From: Brachionus manjavacas
Taxonomy: Eukaryota > Rotifera > Eurotatoria > Ploima > Brachionidae
DNA length: 64,000 bases
Assembly: GCA_019054805.1 (NCBI GenBank)
Contig: JAHQIY010000003.1
Location: forward strand, 9,486,001-9,550,000
Direction: 5' to 3'
The notes under the pieces are model-generated. The model saw only the letters and a list, made by a program, of their open reading frames with translations. It was not told where the DNA came from and searched no databases. Positions 36,401 to 51,400 of the stretch are shown here, piece after piece. A program made the translations under genes and the position numbers. Position 1 is the stretch's first letter. Each line of letters starts with the position of its first letter.

Positions 36401-39400
36401 CGGTGGTCAGGTAAATTTGTATTTTAAAAAAATGTGAGCGTGATTTCTCAAAAATAGCCGATCTTGAATACATAAATATTGTGTTTTTCTAAATTTATCG
36501 AGCTTTTATAGCAAGTTCTTGATTATTTTTAATTAATGACCGCTTATTTAAATTTATTTTTTTATTTTTAGAATTTTGAGCTTTAATTGAACGCTTGCTT
36601 TAAAAAAAAAAAAAATTTGAAGCAGTATTTTTTCTTATTAATAATTTGATTTCAAATCCGAAATTGCAGGATTTTGAAAACTTTTAATTCAAAATTTATC
36701 AAATAAAAAAAAATGAAATACTCAACATCTTTTGTCAAAATTCGAATCAAAAATGTGCTTGATTGATTGACGTGAATAATTTTATTATGTATTAGAAAAA
36801 TTCGATCAAATAAAAACCTAATTTTTTTTTAAGAATTTCAAAACAAAAATTTTTTTTTAAGAATTTCAAAACAAAAATTTTTTTTCTACTTTTATTGAAT
36901 TTTTTAATATCACAGAATAAAATAAATTTTTTGATGAATTTTGAGCTGATAGAATTTTTTCTCAGGTTTCTAGAATTTAAAACAAAAAAAATGAAAAATT
37001 TACACGATTTCCGAAGTCCTTTTTGATTTGTAATTTGTCTTAGCTAAATTTTTCTATGGCTTTGAAAACAGAACACGCGATTCCAGTGATTTGACAAGAA
37101 AAAGCCCTCAAAAAGTTATCTATCACTTTATTTAAATTTGATTTTTAGGAGAAGAACCACCGGCAAGCATGAGCCGTAGCCTAGATTACAAATACCTTCC
37201 CTATCGGAATCAAGACGACCAAAAGCTCAAGTCTCCTCTAACGAATCCTTTTTACTACGACCCGAAGATAAGCTACAAATTCGACACGAAGCATTCACAT
37301 CCGTTTTTTCAATCAGATTTGACCAATTTACAGAATAGCCGACAGACAGTGGTCATGCGTGAACAGTCGCCCTCGATACCTCAGCACCCTTTCTTCTCGC
37401 CTAATTCTCCCTCTAAGTTCAGCTCGACTTCGCCGCCTTCGACTGCACTCTCTACCACTTCACCCCTCTCATCCAATTCAGTCTTATCTTCTTCATCCAT
37501 GGCCTCTTCGAACTCTTCCAATTCAACCGTCTCACAAACTCAAACAAACACCACTTCCACTTTAAACTATTTTCAAGACTGCGACTCCTCGATTGCAGGC
37601 TCCTCGTTCAACCTTAACAAATCTTCGCCGAACACATTTAGTAAATACATCGAAACAGTGCACAGAGCTCTTTATGACGAGGGTCACGGATACCGGCCCA
37701 TGTCAACCGCTTCCAGCGATTTGACTCCACAAGCCGAATTTCCCGTCAACAAACCAAAAGTAATCACCACTAACCAAGAAACGCTGAGCGCCCAACAAGT
37801 CTCAAAACAATTTGTAGAAAACCGTAGACAAATTTTCGAGCGCACAAACAAAATGGAAAATAAATCTTTTTCGGACAAGTCGCTCAATCGCAAGCCATCG
37901 CTGAAAAATCAGTCGAACAGCTTTTCGTTTGATGAAACCAGGGACCTTGAACGAACACCAACACCGACCAGTTATGCTCAAAAGACAGATTCATTTGACC
38001 AGAGTTCAGATGTCACTCAGTCTAATAGGGAGAAAAATTTGATCAGTGAAAGCAAGAATAGAGAAATAAATCCACTCGGAAATCGCTACTTGACCAATTT
38101 CAACCATGCAAATAGGTCTTCGTACCGCGGCGAATGCAAGCGGTTGATGTCAAGAGCCAATTTGGAGACAGTTGCTGAAAGAGCAGCCCATTTTGAAGAT
38201 GTAGACCCGGAGCGCTATGAAAAATTAAAGAGCAAATTTGGCGAACTGGACACTGCTAAACAGGACGAAATTCATCTATTGCTCTTGCAGCATCAGCACC
38301 ATCAGCAGCAGTTGTTAAACAATTCTTTGAATAAAAAAACAAGTAGTTTGTCCCCGGTTCGATTTAGTAAGACAAATGAAAATGATAAAAATGAGTCCAA
38401 ATGGAATTATGGCCAGGACTCGGGTTCAAATCAAAATTATTTTTGTAAGTTTTTTTTTGAATTCTTTTTAAACTAAAAAAATCGGGATAAAAAAAAGAGA
38501 TCATTAACTCTTCTGGTCAACAATTTATTATAAAATTATGAGTCAAAAATAAAAAGAAAAGCTAAATAAAATATTTATCAATTTTAATTTAACAAGAAAT
38601 TTCATTTCAAGTTTTGTACTACAAAAGAGGTCTAAAAACTTAAAAGTTCCTCTATTTCTGTGATTTAGTAATTTACGATTATTTACGTAAAAAATAGTAA
38701 TTTTACCAAATTTTACGTAAAATATTGTAAAAAAAAATGTCAAAAAAATTTAAATAATTTGACACTTTATAATAAAAAAATATTAATTTTTTTTTCTTCA
38801 ATATTTACTTTCAAAATTATTTATTTAAGAAAATTTTTTAATATTTACGTAAATTTGCAGAGATTTTTGGATGGTTAAAAATAATGCTGCACATTTTTTC
38901 ATTCACAGAAGTAATTTTTGACATCATGAAAAAAACCCAAAATCATTTTGTTCCTTTTCGATCTATTTTCACAGGACTTTACATTTTTATTTATTAAAAC
39001 TTAAATTAATAAATAAAAATGCGAATTCAGTTTAAATTTGAAAATTTATGATATTCGTGGCGATTGGAAATTAATTAAATATAATAAAAAAAAACATCTC
39101 TAAATAAAAAAGGAAAAGAGGGGATTTTCAAAGTTTTGAGCAAAATTTAATTAGAAAATATGATTTTTTTAACAACTAATTTTTTCAATCATACAATTCA
39201 TTCACATTAAATTAATTTTTTAATAATAATTTAGTGTGAATATATTTTTCCAAACGAATTTTTTAAAACTAATATGAATAACCATGGAAAAATTTTAAAA
39301 AATTTTTACCATGTGTATATCACAAGAAGATATGAAAAGTTTTTTAGACTTATTCCACCATTAAAAGTAAAATTTAATTAAAACTAAACATAAAATAATC

Positions 39401-42400
39401 GAAAAAAAATAATTTTCACCTAATTTGATATCGAAAAATTAATATTAAAAAGAAAATTTTAAAAGGATTTAATTAAATTAATAATATGACAGGGTATTAA
39501 CATAGAGACACATGAAGACTTGCCAAAATTTTTTAAAAGTTTTTCATTAATTTTGTCCTTAGTAATTTTTAAAATTTTTAAACCAGTTAATTATTTTGAT
39601 AATGACAAAGAATTGTAGAAAAAAAGATAAAAAAAGTAGCCATAAAAACTCTTTGTTTTGATTTTGAATAAATCAAAGTTTTAAAGACTTCTGAGGTCTT
39701 AATAGTTAACAAAAAATTCCGTCTATTACTTTTTTTTCTATATTTTACTTTTTTAATTGAGATTCAGCAACTTTTGAGCTGTTTGAATTAATTATTAATG
39801 TTATTTTGATAATAACATAAAATTATAAATTATAAGAAAAAAAAACTAAAACAAAATATTCTTTTTCATTTTCAAATATTGTTTTTTTTTTCAATAAAAC
39901 AAAAAAGTTTTTCAGACTTCTCGAGTTTTAGTGGTAAAAAAAATTTGTATCTTCTAATGATAAGACTGAATAATTAAAAAACGCTATTACTAGATTGTCA
40001 ATCAATTATCATGATTCTGTTTATTTGAACAGCCACCATAACTAGGTTTGAGAATTTTCGTCTTACAAGTTCAACCTAATGTAGATTTTTTAAATAAATT
40101 TTATTTATATTTATAAATTTTTTTTTCGAAAATTAAAGTAAATTCTTTTTTTAAAAATTAGAATTAGCTTACAATAAAGAAAAAAATTTAGTGATGTAAA
40201 TATGGTTAGATTTACACATTTAGTTTGTTATACAAATAAATGAGAAAATTTTTATTAATTTAACTAAATAAAAACATCATTATTTTGTTAAAAATTTTCA
40301 ATTAAAAAAATAAGAAATCGATTGCATAAATGTTTTATTTTTATTTGAGAGGTGTTATTATATATTATATATAATATTATCATTATTAGAAATAAGTATA
40401 GTTGAGAGATTAATACTTAATGATTCTGTTTACAAACATAATATCACGCTTTCTCCATTTCAAGTTAAACAATAATTTTTTCAAAAAAATTCAAAATTAG
40501 TTTTTTCTATTTTAAGTTTATTTTATCACTGGTTAAATAGTTAAATATAAAAACCATAATATAAAAACTAAAATATTTTTAGTGGAAATTTTCAATCTTT
40601 TTCTAAAAAAAATATAAAAATTTATTTTATTATTAGAGCTTCATTGTGTTTTATGAAAGATAATAATCATTTCTGGCTTCATTATTAACTATATTAACTT
40701 AGTAAAAGAATAATATTAATTATTAATTAAATAGCACAATAAAACAAGTATTAGAAATTTTTTGGTAAAGGAAATAAATAAGTGAGTCTCATTCAATGAT
40801 CAAAATATAGAGAAATAAATCCCTTTTTTAATTTTATTTTTATCCCCTAATCACTTATTAGTTAACTCTTTAATGTTAAATTAAAAATATTAATTTGTTG
40901 ACACAAAAGTACTCTGTTTTTCATCTCTATCATTTATTAAAAAATTTGTTTTCAGTTTAGTTAACTAGAGAATTTCCCGCTTATGAGTATTGATATGTTT
41001 TTCTAATGTTCAAAAAAGTTGCCTTGATTTTAAGAATTCTTAAGTTCTTAATTTTCGGTACATATTTATTTAGAAAATATGATTTTTTTGCCAAAAGTTA
41101 ATTCTCAAATTTTGGATCTAGTTTTTTATTAAAAAAAAATTTAAAAAATTTAATTCTTAATTAAAAAAAATAAATCAAAAAATTCTTTAAAAATTCAGCT
41201 TGTCACAATTTTAAATTCAAAGATTTTACCATTTTATTTCGAGCTAAAAAACTTTCTGATGTAATTTTTAATGTAATCTAATGTAATATCGATCACTCAT
41301 CCCCTGGGACTATGAGCCTTTAACAATGAGTGTGTTTTTATAGCTAAATATTCTTTAGTGTCCTTTTGGACAAAAAAAAAACAATAATTTCTCCTTACTA
41401 AAAAAAAAAGGCACAAAAGGACAGAATATTATGCTTACTAATTAAAGGACACAAAAGGCCCATTAAGCCGATTGTCAATCCATGGTTACTATCAGAGTTG
41501 TTTAAAAGTCACAAGTCAAGTCCAAGTCCGGACTTTTTTTTTTTTTAATTAAACTGAGCCAAATAAATGGCATCGTGAATTCATGAGCCAAATCAAGGAA
41601 ATGAAATTTCTCCTATTCCAAGTAGTTATTGCTGCGTCAAAATGATATTTTATCCTAGGTAGTTAAAAAAAATAATTAAAAGTCCGGACTTGGACTTTAT
41701 TTTGTGATTTTTAAGCAACTCTGATTACTATCACATAATCATCATTTTTTGATCTCTAGACACTGGCAAAATATTCCAATAGTTCCATATGTCAAACTAC
41801 TCTTAGCTTGAATAAAATTTTTAGGTATGCTAGGATTCTCTGCGACAAGTTACTAGATCGAATAAAAAACTGCTTTTTTGCAAAAAAATAGCTATTAAAT
41901 TCATATTGATTTTAAAATTATAAAATTTATTTTTAAAGTTTAATTTTCAAAGTTTTTGAAAGCTCTCGAAAGAATATCTTAAAATTTTACTTCTAATCAT
42001 TTTGTCCTAGAAAGTAATTATTACCAAGATCAATTAAATTAAAAAAAAACTAAAACTAGTTGAAAAAGAAAAGTTGTTTTTGAGTTGAATATTTTTTCAT
42101 TTGTAGACCCAAGTAGTGCTAATAAAAATATCAAAATTAGATTAAGTTTTTATCAAAGAATTAAGGTATTGAAACATAAATTTTTATAAAATAACATGTA
42201 ATAATTAAAAAAAAAAATATTTTTTTAATAAAAATTTGTGGTACAAGTTTGAAATTTCAATCATACAAAAAAACCCAATTAATAAGACAAATAAGACCTA
42301 GGCTATTAAGATTTTAGCTAACAAAAAATTTCGATGCCAAATTAATTCGTTTATTGCTATAAAAAGCATGAATTTAAACTCAAATTAAAAAAAAAAATAA

Positions 42401-45400
42401 AATTAAATGAAAAACATTGCTATTTGCCTATTTTTTGTTCAAATAAAGTGAAAAATAAATTTCTCATCGGCATTGAAAAACTCATTTTTAATTTCCTCCA
42501 AGATTAAATGATAAAAAAAATTGATCTCACTTTCTAATCAAAAAAAACCACCTCAAACAAATAAGATAAATTTGCCAAATCTCCAAAGCTTTTTGTAGTG
42601 ATTGAGAAAAAGTTCAACTGGATTAAAGATTCTAATTTGATTTTTTGATTGATAATTCATCTTTCTCGGTTCTAATTTAGTAATTTAGCAAGCAGCTTGG
42701 TCACAGTTTGCTGAGCCAAAAACTGGTTGAGTTTAACTCGATTTTCTTGAAAATCAGGTCAATAGTTTTTGGAATCAGTTCCGATGTCACAAATCGATTT
42801 TGTTCCTAATCTCTATAATATCCTCTGCTAGTTTTAGTAGTCAAATACATCATGCAATCTCGTGTTTCGTCTCACCGTTCAAAGGATATTAGACGCTGAA
42901 CAAAGAGCCTATTCAAATTTGTACAACAAAGAAAGGATTTAAATATTTCAATTGAATTAAATTTCAACCTAAGAAAGTGAGTATTTCACTTGTAAGTTAG
43001 AGAGAGAGAGAGAGAGAAAAAAAAGAAAATAGTATGAATTTAAATTTTGACAAATCTTTGGAATTAATGACAAATTTAGGTTATTATACGCGTTTGGCAA
43101 AAAATCAAAATAAAAAACAAAGCTTAGCAATAGATTCGAAATAGTTGCCAAGTAGTTTGTAATTATAAGATCAAATTTTATTTTCGAATATTAAGTTTAT
43201 TTATTTCAGCCCAATAAAAGCATTATTTGCACTGAAGCCCATAAATTGATTGCATTAATAGATCGATATATTGCCATGACTTTGATCAAAAAGGTTTAGT
43301 TTTACAGTGCCTCTTTTATTATTCCATGAAACATTAGCAAGATAAAAGATGCTTTTTTATGGCAAGCTCTCATCTGCCGTAGATATCTAAATGCTAATTC
43401 TGAAATTTTTAATCAAAATTTTGTTGACTCCTTACGCAATCTTGATCCAATAATTTATGGTATTGGCTCAAGTTCTGATAAATTGAATTTTGTGTAATGT
43501 GTTTATTTTGTTTTTTCCTTTTGAGTTTAGATGAAAGTTTGATGTTTTAAATAAGGCAATTCGGCATGGTTCGAATCAAGATTTTTATTTAAAACAAAAA
43601 GTTGGTTTTTATTTTCCTATGCTCTCTATCTCTTAATTGCTTACATTGGTGTGCCATTACATAAAACTTTTGTTTTAGCATAACATTTATTTTAATGATA
43701 ATTTATTCATCTTGATGAGGAGAACATTTAAAGCATTGGTAGCATTTGATCTCATTCACCAGAAGAGAGCTTTCCAATCGTGTCTTTAGTTGCCATAAAA
43801 ATGGACTAGTTGATTTTTATTCTGGAGAAATTTTTTTTTTATTCAAAGTTAGCTCAACAATTTATTTAAATTAATTTTTATGATTTTAATTTGGAATGCA
43901 AACAATTTCATAATCCATCCTTGGTTACTAGATAAATGGTTCTGGTTAGATACCTTTGCAAACAAGCAAAAGAACTTTATTACAAATATCCTTTTAATGA
44001 AAAATCGAATATATAATTTTTTATTAATTTTAGAAAAATTTTAGTACTTTCCTCTAGGAATCTTTCGAAAAGCTTGTCGCTTTTTTTCTGCTTCCATTTT
44101 ATTAAAAAATAAAATTAATGATTTTTGATCAGAAAAATTCAAGATTTAGAAATTAAAATGGTTTTTCGAGTTTTAAATTACATTCCCTTGAATTTTTATT
44201 ATTCATCAGACATAGTTATTTTTTTAGAAATTAAAATTAAATATGGAACTCCAATTCCAAAAGTTTGAATAAATTTTATTATTTTTGTTTAATTTTTTTT
44301 CGTAAATTGAACGATATTCTTATTATTAAAACAAAAAAATAATTCCTATTTTAGTTTATTATCAGTAATAAATTTAATGTGGAAATTTTATTTATCATTT
44401 GAGAATTTATGAAATTTATTTATGAAATCTACTTTATTTTAAATAGCTGATTTAATTTGAAGTGGGACTTGCACTCACTGCTAAAATGTACAATTTTTAG
44501 TCGGCCTTGAATACAAAAAGATTTGCCCCATTTGACTAAGTAAAACATTTTTCATCATGTCTTTTAACTAGGTCTCTGTTCGATATCATAAGAAAAATAG
44601 CCCCAAAAAAACAGCTAGTTTCGTTTTAATTAAGATCACAAACTAATTTTCATATTTTTCATGTAAATAATAAATCATTGTATGGCAAAAAAATATTAAT
44701 CTTTTTTTAAGTTGTTTGCATTAAGATATTTATGATCTTATCAAGATTTATTTACTATTTTTGGGACATAAAAAACATTATACAATTAGTAATAAGTGTC
44801 GAAATCTGACAAGTAGTATTAAATTCATATTAGAAATAGTAGTCATAAATAAATGAGCTATTTCAAGTCCATAAGGCTAATTTAGATAATTGAGGGTATA
44901 AGTAAAATTTTACTTTTTGACTCAAAAATCTCAAGGCTAGTGTAGAATTTTAACTTTAGGCTAGAAAAAAATTTAAATCCATAATATCTTTAATTAATTT
45001 AAATTTATTCGCAAAATTAAAAAAATGAAATTTCAACTCGATTATTATAATTATTTATTTTTAACTTTGAATTTTATTTTAATCTTGAATAAATAAATAA
45101 ATTATTTGTAGACAATGAAAAATTTAGTTAATTTAGTTAGAGTACAATGTTCGCTTACATACTTTCGGACATTGGGTCCATCTTTGTTGACCAAATATAA
45201 AAAAATTTTACAAAAATTTTAAAGATTTTATTTGTATTTAATTTAATCCTAATTTTGTGATTTTTTTTCTAAATCAATTGAACGAAAAGCCTCTCTTCGA
45301 CGTTAACTTTTTCAATTAATTTCTAGTGCACGTAAAACAAATCAATGGCTACAATTAAAAAACCGAGTTGAAACAACTCAATTAAATTTGACCCAAGCCA

Positions 45401-48400
45401 AAGCATAAACAAGTCTAGCGCCCGCTATTTACTTTAATTACTTTTGGACATTTGATTTTAAAACTGGAATTTCTTTACAACTAAAATAGCTTAATTAATT
45501 TGTTTTTGGACATAAAAATATAGATTTGGTCGAGCTTTTTTTTAAGAGTCGATACAATAGAAACTTCAATTGACCTCAAATCGATTTAAGCAAATAAACT
45601 ATCAATTATACATTGTTTCATGCAAGTATTTGAAATATTTTCTTAGGTGAGATGTTTGCCAAGCAGTTTTAGGACTTGTTAAAAAATCAACTAAATTGTC
45701 TTTTGCAAAGCTTTGGTAGAGATTCTGGGATAAAATTATGGGCATATTTGGACTAAGCACAGACCACTTTCAAAATATTCAAGGATTCTTTAAAAATTGT
45801 AAAAAAAACACTTCAAATATTCTAAAAACTTGAACAACAAATTGTTTAAATCGAGTGTTTTGTCTAAATTTCATATGTAATGCACAAAATTTGGCTCAGC
45901 TATCAAAAATGAGTTTTAAATTTTGCGGATTTTCAAAAAAGACAAGTATTGTTTATTTTTAATTCATTTTGAACATTTTAAAGAACTTGAAAAAACAAAA
46001 TACCAAGAGTAGAATTTTTAGCTTGGCAAAAGATTATGACCATTAGGTTCGACCGAATGGGTTCTTATAAATATCTGTAGCTAGAGATCTAGCATTTTAA
46101 AATTAAATTTCCGATTTAGTTGTTGGCACAGATTTGACGCCAAACAAACCAAAGTCAAACAGATTACAGAACAAAAAAATTAAGATTTAAGACAATTTAT
46201 AATTTAGTATGTAAATTTGATATGGAAAGAAAAAATTATTTTTTTTCTAAATTTAAATACTTTAATCTCGATTTCAAATTTTGCTTTAAATAAACTCTCT
46301 TTTTTAATGATAAATAATGTTTTTTTGTTAGTTCATCATGTAAATAGCCGAAACCCAAATGTCCAAGCTCAATTAAATCCGAGAAAAAGTAGCATGTTTA
46401 ATAAACTCGACTCGAGCACAGTCAGTACACCCATGTCTAATTTGCAGGAAGCGACCTCATCTATTAGTCCACTAGTTGACAACATGGCGTCTTCTAATCA
46501 TCAATTTTATAATGATTCGAACAGCTTTAAAATTCAACAATTAATTGCCAAACGTCGTTCGATAACGTCGTCGCCGATTAGAAAAAACACGACCAACACT
46601 AAGACAAGTCATCAAATGCAAGCATTTGACATAAATTCAAATGAAACAGAATTTAGAAAAACAAAAATATTCGAAGGATCTAATTCTTCACAATTACCAA
46701 GACCGAGTCCGAATAAATCCAAAAGGTGATTTCAATTTTTTATCTAAATAAACTTAAATTTTTTTTTATTCATTTTTCTATGGAAATTTTTATCAGTAAA
46801 ATTGATAATTTTTAATTATTTTGGATTTTTTAAAGATTAAATTTAATTTAAAAATTTTTTTTTTGTGCAAGTTTTTGATAAACCAAATAGCCAGGAATGC
46901 CTTAATTGCCTCCTTTAACTAAGGGATCATTAATTTAGGTCTATGTAAAAAATTTTTTTAATTTTTTAATTTTCTAATTTCCGAAAAAAAAGAATTTGTT
47001 CACGTAAATGATTCATTTTGCTCATTTAGACCTATTATCTTAGTTACCACTTATTAATTATTTAATTGATGACCATTTTGGTTAGATTTAAAAGGAATTT
47101 ACAAAAAATCAGCTTTATTTAAAAAACTAAAATTTATCCAAATAATGAAAAAAAATTTGTTGAATTAAATTCAATTTAAATGGCGTAACTGTGAACATTT
47201 TGATTTAGATTTGATAAATTCTGAAAGCCGGTTGAAAAAATAAGAGAATTTAAATCCATCTTTTGCGAAATCGATTTTAATTTATGTCTCAAGAAGGATT
47301 AATAAGTATTTGAGGAATCCAAAAACGACTAAATGACATCTCGATTCGAAGCATAGAATCGGAGGAAGTCGATCTTTTAAATGTTGATAAAATTTTAAGT
47401 TTTTATGAAAAGTAAAAATAGAAGATTTAAATTTTTAAACAATATCCGTTTAAAATTAATTAGTGATTAGTGAATTCTTTATTTTTGTTAATAAAAATAA
47501 CTGTTATAATTTTCGTACCCATCAAAACCCTCCAGTTATTTAAGCACTTGGATAAAATACTCTACCATTTTGAAAATTCTGGCTACGGCACTGGGTATAA
47601 AATATAATTTTTTTTTCGAATAATAATAGTTTATTTTATATATTAGAGCAAGATTTTACCGTTCTAAGCGGTACAATTGTGGTCATATTTTAAAAGCAAG
47701 AACAGCTTTAATTCAAATCGTTAAATTTTGACTTTTTAATTTTTTTTCACAAGAAGCTTATGGCTTTGACTTTTAACTTTTAAGCATATCTGGACAATAT
47801 TTAGATTTTTACCAAAAATAAAATTTATGAATTTTTCTTTTATAAAACAATCAAATCAATAATCAAAATAAATCTTATAAATGAATTATTTTTGTCTTTT
47901 TGGCGTAAGAAAAAAGTTAACTTTAAGTAAAATAAGTGAAACGTCCTGGAAATTTTTGATCTTTATTTTTAATTTATCGAATTAAATAACATTTTTGTTC
48001 AAATTTACAAGAAGATAAGTAATTCATTTATTTCTTTTTTTCATATTAAAAATACCTGGCCTAATAAGCGATTTCCATAAGGATAAATTAAAAAAAAAAT
48101 CAAAATGGAAATAAATAAAAATCAGAGAGGACCACAATTTAAAAATATAGCATTATAATAGGACCAATTTGAAAAGCTCTTGGTAAAGCATTTGATTTTA
48201 TTTATTTAGAGAAGCCGAGAAAGAGAAAAACACAGCGGTAATATATTGAAAATGTAAGAGATAAAATTTAAACATCTATTACTTATTTTTAACTTAAATA
48301 GTTTCACCAAATTTTGGATTTTTAGAAGCAATTCATTTAAAAAATAAAAAAGAATTCATCAAATTTTTTGAATAAATTTTTGCTTGAAAATATACAGTCT

Positions 48401-51400
48401 TGTAAATAATCAATTATTTCTAATAATCTTGAAGCTTCCGGAAGATCATAAAAATTGTACTAATTAAGAATGATCAAATAAATTTTCAATTGTATTAATG
48501 AATTGAGTTTAATTTAAAGTACATATGAGAGGAAAATTTAACAATAATCTAGTGACCGTAAAGTTTCTGGAATTATTGAAAATTTATAAAAATAAAAATC
48601 TGAAAAAACAGATTCCCTAAGGCCTTATTTATCTAAATATTGAATGATTTATCACATTTAAAAAAAAAGAATAACAGTTTGAAAATTTTAATTTCTTAGA
48701 TGCTGACGACTTAGTCTAATCGATTGTGATAAACAGACGCACAGCCTCAAGGAAGTCATTAAAATTTAATTCATGTCTTTCTTTAAGATAATTCTGGATA
48801 ATGCCGATTTTTTCAAATAAATCTTTGTTCATTTAATCTATTAAAAAATGCATTTATCTTAATTAATAATTTTTTTAATGACGAAAATCAATTTTTAATT
48901 TTAGTAACATTGATTTTAGTAACATTGGATGCAAAAACATTGTGTCTGGGTTTTTGCTGATTCCATGCAGATTGTCAGACAAATAATGAAAGATATAAAT
49001 TAATTTTGAAGACTTGGATAAGATTTGTCAATATAATTTTAAAAATTAAAAAATTGTCTAATCTCGTTACTTTGGTAAATAGAGCCAAGACATTGCCTGA
49101 TTTAATTTTTTATTATTCTTTTTAATAAATTATTTAATAAAAGCATCTAACTAGGTGTTTAAAAAAAAATTGAAATTAAATAATTTTTTTTTTAAGCTCT
49201 AATAAAAGTCACACGAGATCATTAGCTTTGTATAGCGATGCTGGTGAAACCACAAGCACTGATTCTGACATAGGCACTAGCCCTAGTGGAATTACATTGG
49301 CAAGTCCACCGTCTTCTCCACAACAGCCGCAGCAATCACCAGCCAAAAATTATTACACACAGTTTGATCAAAGCAATCGGTCAAATTATTCGCCAAACAC
49401 CAACACCCCATCTCAAAGCTACTCATCAATAATTCGTCAACATTCGTATCTAAATGCCGTTCAACTAAACGATTTCAAAATAAACAAATTAATGCACTCA
49501 AGTAGGTCTAATTTGAGTCTTTATTCAAATTATTCGGTTCTTTATCCTTTTAGCTTACAAAATATTATGATAAAAATTAAAAATTGCATAAAACTATTAT
49601 AAATCACGTTTAATGTTATCATGATAAAATAAGAAAAGCAACCATTAAATAATATCTTTTCATCTATTTTAGTCTTTGAAATAATTTTGATTAAAATTAT
49701 GGAAATCAATTCTATTTTATCTTAATAAGCATTTAGATTGTCTTCAAGTATCTTAATTAACTGAATTTCTTTTGGTTAAATGAAGACTTTGATAATAATT
49801 AAGCTTGTACTGGGTTTGAAATTTAGGATTTGATCAAAAAATTGAGACTATGCAGCAAATCTAGGATCTACTTTCATTTAAAAATTAACTTGGAGAAAAT
49901 TTATTTATTCAAGTTGATTTATGCAAATAATTAAAATTCAGTCATTTAATTTTATATGATAATAGAAATTTAAAATAGAAAGAAAGGCTGCTTTCAAAAT
50001 TCAGCAAAATATATGAGTTGCAAAATTTCTAGAATTTGATTAAATAATTTATTTTGAACTTTGATTAAGGACCTGTTAATAGACAAGCTAACTTTTCTTG
50101 TGTAATTTGGTGACCAAGTAGTAAGCAGTTTTGTCGGGTGCAAAAATAAAAAATCTTTTAAAATTTCTTTCCCCTTAATAAACTTTCGAGTTTTCTATTT
50201 TGCTAGTTTATTCTTGTAAGGTTTTATTTTAATAGGAAATTTTTGTTTTTCAATCAAAATTTACCAGAAAATTTTACAATCAAAAGCTAAAAAAACTAAG
50301 GAGATTTTTTTAATTTGAAAAATCGGATTACGAATGAAGCTTTGCCAGGCTTAGAATAAAATAGAATTTTTCATTAATCTAAACAAGCTAAGTTAGAAAA
50401 ATTGATTCAACCTTGATAAAGTGTTGTGTTAATGAAGTAAAAGTAAACTTAAAATTATATTAGATTAAAAAAAATCTGAAAAGAGAAAGTACATGCATTT
50501 TTTTAAATCTAAATAAAAATATTCTTATTAGTTTTAAATATTTTTTCTAATTTTTTTAATTAATTTAAATAACTAAAATTATTCCATTAGTATAATAATT
50601 TTGATAATTTTCAAAAATCATTTAATTAAAGAATTTGAGAAGTGAGTCAAAAAAATCACTTTATCCAAAGTTTTAGCAAAATTTTAAAATTAAACTTTTA
50701 TCAATTATGTAATATTTAGATAGCCTAAAATAAAGTTGCTTAATTCATTCATGAGGCTTAATTACCTTGATAAAAAAATCAAATTGTTTCTTCTTAATAA
50801 AAAATCTTTATTCGAATGCAGCAAAATTTTTAATTATAAGTCTAGAAATAAGCATAAGCTTAACAAAGCAATTTTCAATATAAATTTCTGAAATCTTCAA
50901 TTTCACAGGTAATATTCCGTCTATCAAGAAATTAATTTAAGTTTTGCATTTTACTCTATCTAAATATTTAATTATTAGCCTTAAATATTTAACAATTTTT
51001 TTATCGAGATATGTTTTATGCTTTTTTAAGTCAAGCTCTGATGAAATAATTTTTATTTAACAAAACTATAAAATACTTAATCATGTTTATTTTTGGATTT
51101 TTTTGGTATTTTTTTCTTTTTTGAAATTAATTTGACCAAATTTAGTCATTAAAAATTTACATTAGATCGATAGACAATTGAATACATATCCTTAAAACTA
51201 TCATTATATTATATGAAATTTTTTATAGGTACTGATGTATCCCTTGCTTTTTTTTCTGTAGAATAATTAAACACTTAAAATTTTTTTAAATATTAAAAAA
51301 TAAATTGGAAAGAATATGTAAAATCTGATAAAGCTCTAATTACATTTGTTTTTGCCTTTTTTTTTCATACTTAATTGATAAAATGCAATGACATACTTAA

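Larger units (their letters stand above)
38445..46331 (+). other. Intron 6, 7.9 kb
   Basis: The longest intron. It holds ACGTAAA-type repeats at about 38665-38870, a small inverted repeat at 41345-41440, a hAT-like MITE at 41493-41723 and an (AG)n run at 42999-43017. The remainder is AT-rich with no coding signal. Confidence 0.6.

Noticed and set aside
42969-43151. 60-codon - strand ORF
   Set aside because: It begins in unremarkable intronic DNA and ends by translating the (AG)n microsatellite; Leu/Ser/Phe-rich.
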